The notes beneath the pieces are model-generated. The model did not search any database. It was given only the letters and a program-made list of their open reading frames with translations, and was not told where the DNA came from. A stretch of DNA of 37,694 nt, taken from Aeromonas allosaccharophila (GTDB taxonomy: Bacteria; Pseudomonadota; Gammaproteobacteria; Enterobacterales; Aeromonadaceae). The stretch spans positions 1 through 37,694 of the forward strand of contig NZ_CDBR01000014.1 in assembly GCF_000819685.1 (NCBI RefSeq). The letters are read 5' to 3'. The position numbers and the translations under genes are program-made. Positions 10,702 through 18,300 of this stretch are shown piece by piece; position 1 is the stretch's first letter, and each line of letters begins with the position of its first letter.

Positions 10702-10736
10702 GGGGAGACTGAGATCTCCCCTATTCTCACTTTTTT
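10702..10736 (+). terminator. Terminator after histidine phosphatase
   Basis: Stem ggggaga (10702-10708) pairs with tctcccc (10715-10721), followed after nine bases by a six-T run. It lies 12 bases past the phosphatase stop. Confidence 0.75.
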
Positions 10737-10934
10737 CATTAGCTTTGGCTTGGATAAGCACCAATTTTTCACACTCGTACAGGCGCTAACTTCGTGTAAC
10801 GTTCAGCATCTTTATTTAGAGGGCAGAGTAATCCACTTAAATTAGACATATGTCATACAATAATCTATTTTTTTGTACTCAAAAGACTGGCATAGTACTA
10901 CTGCTTCGAACAAATATGAGAAAAGATAGCAAGG

Positions 10935-11894
10935 ATGCACACTCTTCATCAAACCTCTAAAACTCACCTCCCTCGCTTAGATGCGTTACGCCATCTTCAA
11001 GCGCTTGATTCTCCAACAGAAGAGCGTTTCATTCGTATAACTAGAATGGCTCGCAATATTTTTGATGTGCCGATAGCCCTAATCTCATTCGAAGACAATG
11101 AACGTGAGTGGGCCAAGCCTTGTTATGGTCTAAACATCCATGAACCCCTCCCTAATTTTTCTTTTTGTAAACATGGTTTTCTCAAAGAACGCATGATTGT
11201 TATTGAAGATGCTACTAAACACCCGTGTTACTATAATAATCCAATGGTTATAGGTGAGCCATACATTAGATTTTATGCTGGGCACTCATTAGTAATAACC
11301 GATGGGTTGCATATCGGTTCATTGTGTATCATAGATAGTAAGCCCAAAGTTTTTGGAGATAAAGATAGATCTTTACTCTCAGACTTGGCATTAACTGTTG
11401 AAAGCGAGTTGCGCGCAGTCCAAATGGCAACGATAGATGAATTGACTGGGCTAACTAATAGGCGAGGTTTTATTCTTCAGGCTGAACAGTGCTTGCAACA
11501 TGCATTTAGAACAAAGCGGCCCCTTTCACTTTTATTTATAGATTTGAATAAATTCAAATCTATAAATGATATATATGGTCATGATGTCGGAGACGATGCA
11601 TTGTGTCAAGCAGCTCGCTTAATAAATATTATATTTAGAAATGCGGATATCTGTGCTCGATTAGGTGGTGATGAATATGTGGTTTTACTCCCAGAAACTA
11701 ACATTGACAATATTAATTCTATTAATCGGAGAGTAATTAAAGCCTTCGATGAGTTCAATAAACATTGTAGCAAGGCCTATACCCTATCTTGCTCTATAGG
11801 TGTTGTTAGCTATGATGCAACTACACCACCCGACCTAAACTTGTTGCTCCGTTTGGCGGATGAGGCTATGTATCGTTGTAAGCACAATTTATGA
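10935..11894 (+). CDS. GAF-GGDEF diguanylate cyclase
   Basis: 319 residues. Residues about 20-155 form a GAF domain (FIRITRMARNIFDVPIALISF; CKHGFL; FYAGHSLVI; GSLCIID), and residues about 165-318 a GGDEF domain. The active-site loop reads GGDEY (244-248): both catalytic acidic residues are kept and only the final F is changed, so c-di-GMP synthesis is likely. An inhibitory I-site RNAD (R235-D238) sits exactly five residues before GGDEY, predicting product feedback inhibition. No signal peptide or membrane segment is seen, so sensing would be cytoplasmic. The gene is clearly more AT-rich than the phosphatase before it and begins an AT-rich block reaching to about 14.29 kb. Confidence 0.9.
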   Translation: MHTLHQTSKTHLPRLDALRHLQALDSPTEERFIRITRMARNIFDVPIALISFEDNEREWAKPCYGLNIHEPLPNFSFCKHGFLKERMIVIEDATKHPCYYNNPMVIGEPYIRFYAGHSLVITDGLHIGSLCIIDSKPKVFGDKDRSLLSDLALTVESELRAVQMATIDELTGLTNRRGFILQAEQCLQHAFRTKRPLSLLFIDLNKFKSINDIYGHDVGDDALCQAARLINIIFRNADICARLGGDEYVVLLPETNIDNINSINRRVIKAFDEFNKHCSKAYTLSCSIGVVSYDATTPPDLNLLLRLADEAMYRCKHNL

Positions 11895-12009
11895 ATTATA
11901 AGCTCCCTGTTAGCACATGATTAAAGAGCGCAGTTAACTAGCGTGACAATAATATGCAATAATGGAAATAACAAGACAATTCCTATTCATGTACATTTTG
12001 AAATTATAA

Positions 12010-12672
12010 TCACTTAATAGTTCGATTATGTGCCCATACAGTAACCGCAACTCTAGATTTTAAATTTAGTTTTCTTAGAATATTCCTCACATGTATTTTT
12101 ACCGTCCCGTGAGAAATAAATAATAATTTTGAAATGACTTTGTTTGAATGACCTTCAGCAAGAAGTTTTACTACATCAATTTCTCTATGACTTAATGATT
12201 TAATAATACCAATATCACTTTCTGATAATAAACTTGACATCGTTTTATTGTTTAGCTGAGGGCTTTCAACTGATGTATCTGCACATATACTCTTAATGCA
12301 GCTGATTAAATCAAGCGGTTCTATATCTTTTGAAAGATATCCATTGGCTCCGAACCTAAACGCTTCTACAACATCAATTTCCAAATCTGATTCTGTGAAG
12401 ATAACAACTTTGCTTTTTATTTTCTTTGCTCTAATTTTCTTTAGCGTGTCTAATCCATTAAGTACTGGCATTTTAAGGTCAAGCAATATTAAATCTGGTT
12501 CATATTCTACTGCTAGCTCTAATCCTTCTTTACCATTGCTAGCCTCCGCGATTACGGTCATAAAGCAATCTGTTGAGAGTGTAGTTTTGACTCCTGCTCG
12601 CAATATAGAATGGTCATCTATAAGCAAGACTTTTAATGCTTGCATTTCTTCGATTGAAACTATGTTATCCAT
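12010..12672 (-). CDS. NarL/FixJ-type response regulator
   Basis: 220 residues. The receiver domain (about 12-128) has acidic residues D19/D20, phospho-acceptor D65 (LILLDLKMP), T/S in FTES and K in LSKD. The C-terminal LuxR-type helix-turn-helix (about 155-215: LSHREIDVVKLLAEGHSNKVISKLLF, then GTVKIHVRNIL) implies it is a DNA-binding transcription factor. No histidine kinase is encoded anywhere in the window, so the phosphodonor is unknown. The neighbouring minus-strand gene upstream (periplasmic binding protein with a Cache-like tail) is a plausible signal component; they are 300 bases apart, so probably separate transcripts. Very AT-rich codon use. Confidence 0.88.
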   Translation of the reverse strand: MDNIVSIEEMQALKVLLIDDHSILRAGVKTTLSTDCFMTVIAEASNGKEGLELAVEYEPDLILLDLKMPVLNGLDTLKKIRAKKIKSKVVIFTESDLEIDVVEAFRFGANGYLSKDIEPLDLISCIKSICADTSVESPQLNNKTMSSLLSESDIGIIKSLSHREIDVVKLLAEGHSNKVISKLLFISHGTVKIHVRNILRKLNLKSRVAVTVWAHNRTIK

Positions 12673-12973
12673 AACTACATTCTCAATGCCATGTTAGCTT
12701 CATACTACACCATGAATGCACAAAAAACTATAAATCAACCTCTTAACCTGCATGCCGGATGAGGCTATATCATAGCACATAGCTATGTATTTCTAAAATT
12801 TCGCCCTCAGTCGTTTGACTAGAAATACTAGCTATAAAATATGAGTATCAACGGCATGATTAGGATTTTAAAAATGGAGTAGCAGTTTCTCATATGCATT
12901 TCAAATAAATATTTAATGAACATGGACTTTATAATGCATATGACTAAATGAAATTTAGTTTCACATTACAATA
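12673..12973. other. AT-rich intergenic region
   Basis: 301 bases between the response regulator and the binding-protein gene. No open frame of note, no tRNA and no convincing terminator stem were seen. It presumably holds the promoter of the minus-strand response regulator. Confidence 0.5.
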
Positions 12974-14245
12974 TTAGAGCATAATTAGAGCTTTTTCTAC
13001 ATTAATGCCAAATGACAGTACTCCAATTACTTGCCCTTTATACCATACAGGATAATTTAATCGACATAAAAATAACTTACTAGATGCATCAAACTCAATC
13101 GATGGCATTTTAAACCGATTATTGCTCTGGTCGAATCGCCCTAGTGAATTGATGTGTCTGTATTCATTGGCCATTTTTAGGGTTTCGATGATCTTTTCTT
13201 CATCTCCTTGCCAGTAATCAGATGTTAGGTTACTCGCAGCAGTTAAGACACCTCGCTCATCCGTCAACATGATTTCAGTTATATATGGAGTTTGAATTGT
13301 CAAACCCTTCAATGACCTTGAAATGGTTGAGTTTAGTATGTTCGTTATCCAGCTTGGTGCGAATGAGTTATTTTCTACCATAGAACGCCATAGCTGGTCT
13401 CGTTGTAATATAGCTTCTATTTTTATGTGTTTATTTTTCAAGTTTGCTAATTTCAGTGTATTGATTAACTCCTGGCTTTTCAAAAGTGAACGATACATTC
13501 TATTTACAGCAACTTCAATTGTTTCTTGTTCACTGGCGGATAAGAATAGATTTGATTGGTTGCACTCTGATATTTTACTATTAAACATATCTATAATTGA
13601 CGGGTGTTCAAGTAAGACATGGTTGGCTATATACACGCCCATGGGTGCATACTTTTCAAATCGTTTATGAAGAAGTAAGTTTAAACTTATATCAGACTTA
13701 TTTAATTCACGAACCACACTTTCATCTGCGAGAAATAAATCAATTCGTCGCCTCTGTAATAATTTTAATAAACTATCTGAATTATTAACTGATTGATATA
13801 TGGGCATATTATTTCTTAACAGCCATGTTTCTTGGCTACTTCCTCTTAGCACGCCTATTTTACTTTTATTTAATGCGTCATGAGTTTTCCTAGATATTGA
13901 CGAGAGACTAAACCAGTACCACTTATCCAAAACTATTGGCGCACTGAGTTTTGCGTATTTATTAATATTAGGCTGATCTATAGAACTGAAGAAACCACTG
14001 GAGCGCCCCATAACTAAATCTAATTCTGCGCGCTTGGGGGGAACTATCTTAAATTGATATTGAACGCCTATCTTATCCAAAACACATTTTACAGTATCCA
14101 CTGCGTAACCTTTGAGGTTGCCATCCTCAACGGTTTGGTATGGAGGTGCTAGACTGGTTTCAAGGCGTAAATTAGCCGGAGTCGCGGCATAAACAACCTG
14201 CAATAATACTATTAAAACACACAGCATGGCTGTAGTAACTCTCAT
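12974..14245 (-). CDS. Periplasmic binding protein (SBP_bac_3) with C-terminal Cache-like domain
   Basis: 423 residues from the ATG at 14245 (a GTG directly before it is also open). A signal peptide (AMLCVLIVLLQVVYA) predicts export. Residues about 25-240 follow the extracellular solute-binding family 3 pattern (LAPPYQTVEDGNLKGYAVD; KIGVLRGSSQETWL; LLQRRRIDLFLADE). A helical linker (about 240-300) leads to a second sensor-like segment (about 315-423) resembling a Cache/PDC fold (MLTDERGVLTAAS; DYWQGDEEK; LNYPVWYKGQVIGVLSFGI). It ends there, with no transmembrane or output domain. I infer a soluble two-sensor periplasmic protein that would need a membrane partner. No ABC permease is nearby. 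The gene is AT-rich. Confidence 0.7.
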   Translation of the reverse strand: MRVTTAMLCVLIVLLQVVYAATPANLRLETSLAPPYQTVEDGNLKGYAVDTVKCVLDKIGVQYQFKIVPPKRAELDLVMGRSSGFFSSIDQPNINKYAKLSAPIVLDKWYWFSLSSISRKTHDALNKSKIGVLRGSSQETWLLRNNMPIYQSVNNSDSLLKLLQRRRIDLFLADESVVRELNKSDISLNLLLHKRFEKYAPMGVYIANHVLLEHPSIIDMFNSKISECNQSNLFLSASEQETIEVAVNRMYRSLLKSQELINTLKLANLKNKHIKIEAILQRDQLWRSMVENNSFAPSWITNILNSTISRSLKGLTIQTPYITEIMLTDERGVLTAASNLTSDYWQGDEEKIIETLKMANEYRHINSLGRFDQSNNRFKMPSIEFDASSKLFLCRLNYPVWYKGQVIGVLSFGINVEKALIML

Positions 14246-14488
14246 CACATAAGACCCATTGATAATTAGTTGTTTTTATCTGGTTTTTTGTGATCTAACT
14301 CAACATAGAATCAGAATCGAGATCACTCTTCTGAATATAGCGGCCGTTTTGATTATGGGCTAGGGCAACCGTGATTTCAGATAGTAAGTGCAATACCCTG
14401 GCCCGAGGACGGGGCTTCTCGCGCAAAAAGTGATGAGATTCAGCGGCACATTCGGTTAAATCAACCCCCTTGATGCTCGAGTGACAGA

Positions 14489-15382
14489 TTAACTCATATC
14501 ATCAGTCAAGAAATCCACAAGGGTACGTGTTGTCACAGGCAAATGCTTGCGCGAAGCATACAGCGCATAAATTCCAAGTTCAGGCATGCTGTAACCTGGA
14601 AGCAAATGCACCAATGCACCTGCGCTAATGTGAGCAGTAGTGGTAAATGCCGGCAAATGGGCTATTCCCTCCCCTGCCAGTGCCGCATGCAGCAGCACCA
14701 TAGTATCATTCGCCGCAAAGTTACCGGATACCGATACCTCCTCAAACTCATGACTCTCTAAAGAGTCCGAAGGAGTGCCGAAACGCCAAATGTTGCCGAG
14801 GCGCGTATGGTTCAAACAATTGTGCTTAATCAGATCGATTGGCTTAAGTGGTATACCTTTACGCGCCAAGTAGCTGGGCGCGGCACAGACAACCGAGGGA
14901 CAACAAGCCAACAGCCGCGCAATCACCCCCGGCGCCAACTCATTGCCAACTTGGATGGCCAGATCAATTCGTTCTTCAATCAGATTGACCGCACGATCAG
15001 CTAACACCATTTCGACTGAGGTTTTGGGGTATTGTGCCGCATATCGTGACATGGCCCCAGCCAGATAAGATTGACCAAAAGAAATGCTGCTAGCAACGCG
15101 GATCAAACCATGCGGTTCCGCATTCTTGCTCATCACTACGGAGTCAATCTCATCGGTCAGTAACAGAACCTGACGACAGTACGGCAGAATGTCGTTACCG
15201 GCACTGGTTAGCCCCAGACTTCGACTAGAGCGATGCAGCAAACGAATCCCAAGCGATTTCTCCAGAGAGGCGATATAGCGCGTGGCCATCGCCCGCGATA
15301 TATCCAACTTGTTTGCCGCAGCAGTGAGGCTACCTAAATCGACGACATCCACAAATACCCGCATTGCAAAGAAGCGATCCAT
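14489..15382 (-). CDS. LysR-family transcriptional regulator
   Basis: 297 residues from the ATG at 15382. The frame is open further upstream to 15466, but 15382 has an AGGTGG site at good spacing and gives the usual short N-terminus before the winged helix-turn-helix (FVDVVDLGSLTAAANKLDISRAMATRYIASLEKSLGIRLLHRSSR). The effector-binding domain follows (about 90-290). It is divergent from the metallo-hydrolase at 15498, with a 115-base shared intergenic region that holds a dyad suited to LysR binding, so it probably controls that gene and itself. Downstream, 14246-14488 carries a short start-less coding-like remnant on the same strand (AAESHHFLREKPRPRARVL), perhaps the tail of a lost gene. Confidence 0.9.
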   Translation of the reverse strand: MDRFFAMRVFVDVVDLGSLTAAANKLDISRAMATRYIASLEKSLGIRLLHRSSRSLGLTSAGNDILPYCRQVLLLTDEIDSVVMSKNAEPHGLIRVASSISFGQSYLAGAMSRYAAQYPKTSVEMVLADRAVNLIEERIDLAIQVGNELAPGVIARLLACCPSVVCAAPSYLARKGIPLKPIDLIKHNCLNHTRLGNIWRFGTPSDSLESHEFEEVSVSGNFAANDTMVLLHAALAGEGIAHLPAFTTTAHISAGALVHLLPGYSMPELGIYALYASRKHLPVTTRTLVDFLTDDMS

Positions 15383-15404
15383 AAACCACCTATAATGTTC
15401 GGAA

Positions 15405-15425
15405 TGTGCAACCTTGTAATGCACA
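15405..15425. promoter_or_regulatory. Candidate LysR-type operator
   Basis: A perfect interrupted dyad TGTGCA-N9-TGCACA lies between the divergent LysR and metallo-hydrolase genes, 23 bases upstream of the regulator start. It contains the T-N11-A core typical of LysR boxes. Function is inferred from position and symmetry. Confidence 0.6.
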
Positions 15426-15497
15426 TCCTGGTGTTTATTTGTCCGAATTTCGCAACCATAATTCATTTCATACTGTATTCACAAAGGAATGATCACC

Positions 15498-16511
15498 TTG
15501 AATAAACTTTTAGCCGTCATCGTCGCCTCTTTACTCATCTTAGGAAGCACGGCTCACGCTGAAACACCGCCACTGGTGGCTTCGATGCACAGTACTGTTT
15601 CGCCCTCGCTAACCGGTTGTCCGTCAACGACGATTGACCAACTTTTCAACGAGTTCGGTCGTACCGGTAAGATGCCACCGGAACTTGGACGCTGGCTCAA
15701 CGAGCCGCAGGAACAAATCATTGAGCCGTATCAGGCATTCGATAATGTCTATAACGTTGGCATTTGCTGGGTTTCAGCCTGGTTGATCAAGACCAGCGAT
15801 GGTCCGGTCCTGATTGATACGCTGTATGGGATGTATACCGACCAGCTGATTGAAAACATCAAAAAGATAGGGGTTAATCCAGCCGACATCAAACTAGTGT
15901 TGCTAACCCATGGTCACTTCGATCATGTCGGTGGCGTATCCAAAATAAAGGCGCTGACCAATGCAAAATTTGTTATGACGGCAGAAGGCTGGCGCGAAGC
16001 TCAAGCTGACGCTCAAAAATCGCAAGGCACACCGGAAGCATGGGCGATGCCTGCTGCTGCTGACATTATTGTTAAAGATGGCGACGTGATTACCGTGGGA
16101 GATACCAAGTTCTACGCCTACGCAACGCCTGGCCATACTTGGGGGACCACCTCGTATGCAGTGGATGTAAAAGACGGCGATAAAATCCATCGTGCTATCA
16201 CGATAGGAGGATTGGGATTAAATGCGATTGATGGGATCACACAGGTCGAGGCTTACATCAACAGCGTAGATCGCATCAAGGCTATGGTTAATGCTTCGCA
16301 AAATCCGATTGAGGTGCATCTGACTATGCATCCCTTCAGCACCGGCCTCACCGAAGCTAAAGAGCTGCTGAAAACACGTAAGCCTGGTCAGCCACATCCG
16401 CTGGTTGATTCAGCTGGTCTGAACAAGCAATTAAACACTCTTCGTGCCGGAGCTGTAGAGAGACTTGCGGTCGAACAGGAACGAGCGAGCAAGCAGACGC
16501 CGAACAATTAA
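15498..16511 (+). CDS. Secreted B3-like metallo-beta-lactamase-fold hydrolase
   Basis: 337 residues from a TTG at 15498, preferred because AAGGA sits 9 bases upstream; the in-frame ATG at 15489 lies directly on that AAGGA. The signal peptide ends in AHA. Numbered from the ATG at 15489, the zinc ligands are H141-x-H143-x-D145-H146 (HGHFDH), H216 (PGHTWG) and H281 (TMHPF), the spacing of subclass B3 metallo-beta-lactamases. N-terminal CPSTTIDQLF and the long C-terminal helix after 290 are not part of the catalytic core. It could be a lactonase or another secreted hydrolase; beta-lactam cleavage is not shown. Divergent LysR control is likely. Confidence 0.8.
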   Translation: MNKLLAVIVASLLILGSTAHAETPPLVASMHSTVSPSLTGCPSTTIDQLFNEFGRTGKMPPELGRWLNEPQEQIIEPYQAFDNVYNVGICWVSAWLIKTSDGPVLIDTLYGMYTDQLIENIKKIGVNPADIKLVLLTHGHFDHVGGVSKIKALTNAKFVMTAEGWREAQADAQKSQGTPEAWAMPAAADIIVKDGDVITVGDTKFYAYATPGHTWGTTSYAVDVKDGDKIHRAITIGGLGLNAIDGITQVEAYINSVDRIKAMVNASQNPIEVHLTMHPFSTGLTEAKELLKTRKPGQPHPLVDSAGLNKQLNTLRAGAVERLAVEQERASKQTPNN

Positions 16512-16646
16512 GAGCCTATGGGCGATTCACAGGTCAGTGAACAGGATTATATAGGTAACACCACTTTCTAATCAGTTCAACTCCCCGTCATTCATAATGC
16601 GGATTGTGGAATGAGCCGAATGAGGGCTATTATCGACTCACAATAC

Positions 16647-16679
16647 GAGCCGAATGGGGTGTCAATTCGGCTCATTTTT
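16647..16679 (+). terminator. Terminator between metallo-hydrolase and Fic gene
   Basis: Perfect 9-bp stem gagccgaat (16647-16655) with attcggctc (16665-16673), a 9-base loop and then a T5 run. An additional copy of the left arm (atgagccgaat at 16611-16621) could pair with the same right arm (11 bp), giving two alternative hairpins. Its presence argues that the Fic gene begins after it, at 16725. Confidence 0.75.
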
Positions 16680-16724
16680 GGCATTGCACTGCTTGCCCGC
16701 GACACAGAATCAACGAGGTTATCG

Positions 16725-17861
16725 ATGGCAGCAGACTGGATTTGGCAACACGAGGACTGGCCACATTTTTGCTGGCAAGATAAGCAGTTACTGCCACGGC
16801 AACGCCAAGCGCACCGTAATCTGGGGTTGCTCCAGGGCCTTCACTTATCAGTTCACAACACAACACTGGCGCATCAGACACATGCCCTAGATACGCTGCT
16901 GGCCAATGTCGTCGCGTCCTCAGCTATCGAGAATCAGAAACTGAACACGCAGTCGTTGCGTGCATCTCTGGCATGTCGCCTCGGGATAGTGGAGCAGTCC
17001 CCCTACCCTACCTCAGTTAGATCCGAGGGACTGACCGCGATGATTGTGGATGCAATTAACAGCGATGAGCAGTTGACGCTTGAACGCCTGCTGCAATGGC
17101 ATCGCTGGCTTTTTCCCGCAGATGACCGGAGATCGCATCATATACGCGTTGGCCAACTGCGTGGTGATGAGCCGATGCAGGTGATATCCAGAGCACGAGA
17201 TCGACTGACCGTGCATTTCGAGGCACCACCACGAGAGGGGCTGGAGGAGGCATTGGCGACATTTGTCGACTGGTTCAATACCAGTTTCGATGATCCCTGC
17301 CTAGATCCATTACTGCGAGCCGCTATCTGCCATCTCTGGTTTGTCACGTTACATCCGTTTGATGACGGTAACGGACGGATTGCCCGAGCCCTCACCGATC
17401 TTGCACTCTCTCAGGCCGACAACCAGAGCATCAGTCTGTATGCAATTTCGACAGTGATTTTTGAGCGTCGAGCTGATTACTATCGCGCTCTGGAGCAGAC
17501 TCAGAGAGGAGGCTTGGATGTCACAGAGTGGCTGGTTTGGTTTTTGGACACACTCAACGTCACGCTGGAACAGGCACAACAATCATGCACCCAAACTCTG
17601 GCCCGGCAACGTTTCTGGCAGCAACACGCTAATGACCAATTGTGCCCTGAACAGGTAATGATCCTGAACTATTTGATAGGCAGTGATGATGATCGCTGTT
17701 TGCAGAGCATTAGTGCCAGTCAGTATCAAATTATTGCTCAGGTGAGCAAATCTACAGCCACGCGCCATCTTACTGATCTACTGGAAAAAAACTGCCTAGA
17801 AAAAGAGCCTGGTGGAGGCAGAAACACACGATATCGGCTCAAATTGACACCTGAAAAGTAA
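16725..17861 (+). CDS. Fic-family AMP-transferase (DUF4172-type N-terminus)
   Basis: 378 residues from the ATG at 16725, which has a GAGG site 6 bases upstream; an in-frame ATG at 16611 would place a terminator hairpin inside the coding region. The N-terminus WIWQHEDWPHFCW is typical of the DUF4172 Fic group. The self-inhibitory motif is S65-S-A-I-E69-N70 (S/TxxxE-N). The catalytic Fic loop is complete: H210-P-F-D-D-G-N-G-R. The C-terminus is a winged-helix-like segment (ISASQYQIIAQVSKSTATRHLTDLLEK). By family, it would transfer AMP from ATP to protein hydroxyls and is held in check by the inhibitory helix. It stands alone, at the edge of the defence gene block. Confidence 0.9.
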   Translation: MAADWIWQHEDWPHFCWQDKQLLPRQRQAHRNLGLLQGLHLSVHNTTLAHQTHALDTLLANVVASSAIENQKLNTQSLRASLACRLGIVEQSPYPTSVRSEGLTAMIVDAINSDEQLTLERLLQWHRWLFPADDRRSHHIRVGQLRGDEPMQVISRARDRLTVHFEAPPREGLEEALATFVDWFNTSFDDPCLDPLLRAAICHLWFVTLHPFDDGNGRIARALTDLALSQADNQSISLYAISTVIFERRADYYRALEQTQRGGLDVTEWLVWFLDTLNVTLEQAQQSCTQTLARQRFWQQHANDQLCPEQVMILNYLIGSDDDRCLQSISASQYQIIAQVSKSTATRHLTDLLEKNCLEKEPGGGRNTRYRLKLTPEK

Positions 17862-18300
17862 GCCAATTTATAATATGAGGTGGGTGATTACTGGATTTGC
17901 CCCATAGAGCCAGACACTTGCACCTTGTCCATGAATGCTAACTTGTAGGGGGGGAGTGCCGATCGGATTCTCGCCTTCTCAGTTAGTTCCATCCCGAAGC
18001 ATCGATTTGGGCAAGAACGCCCCGCATCTTTATTCATCACACCGAAAGAGCAAGCAGAGTTCGCTATATTTTGCAAGATCACTCGAGCATATGATGAAAA
18101 TACTTCTCATTTTGCTGTTCAAGCTATCCTAAGGGTCCCGTAAGAAATCACTAATCTATCCTCACAGAGTGAACATCTTCAGGTGATAGAACCTTTACTC
18201 GTGTATACGTGAACTTTATCATTAGGCACATCACACTTTAAGGTAGCTATTTAATTTAGTGATTTTACTTAGCTGAAGCATTACTGTTTGGAGAGAATAA
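17862..18300. other. Intergenic region upstream of the TerB/ATPase/helicase operon
   Basis: 439 bases without a supportable gene. The last 100 bases are AT-rich and lead into a GGAGAG ribosome-binding site 6 bases before the ATG at 18301, so the operon promoter probably lies here. Nothing else was recognised. Confidence 0.5.

Noticed and set aside
14290..14475. Small gene on the minus strand after the LysR gene
   Set aside because: Coding-like composition but no start codon in frame and no recognised family; noted only as a possible remnant.
16611..16724. Upstream ATG for the Fic gene
   Set aside because: The extension spans a terminator hairpin and lacks conserved residues; the ATG at 16725 has a ribosome-binding site and the family N-terminus.
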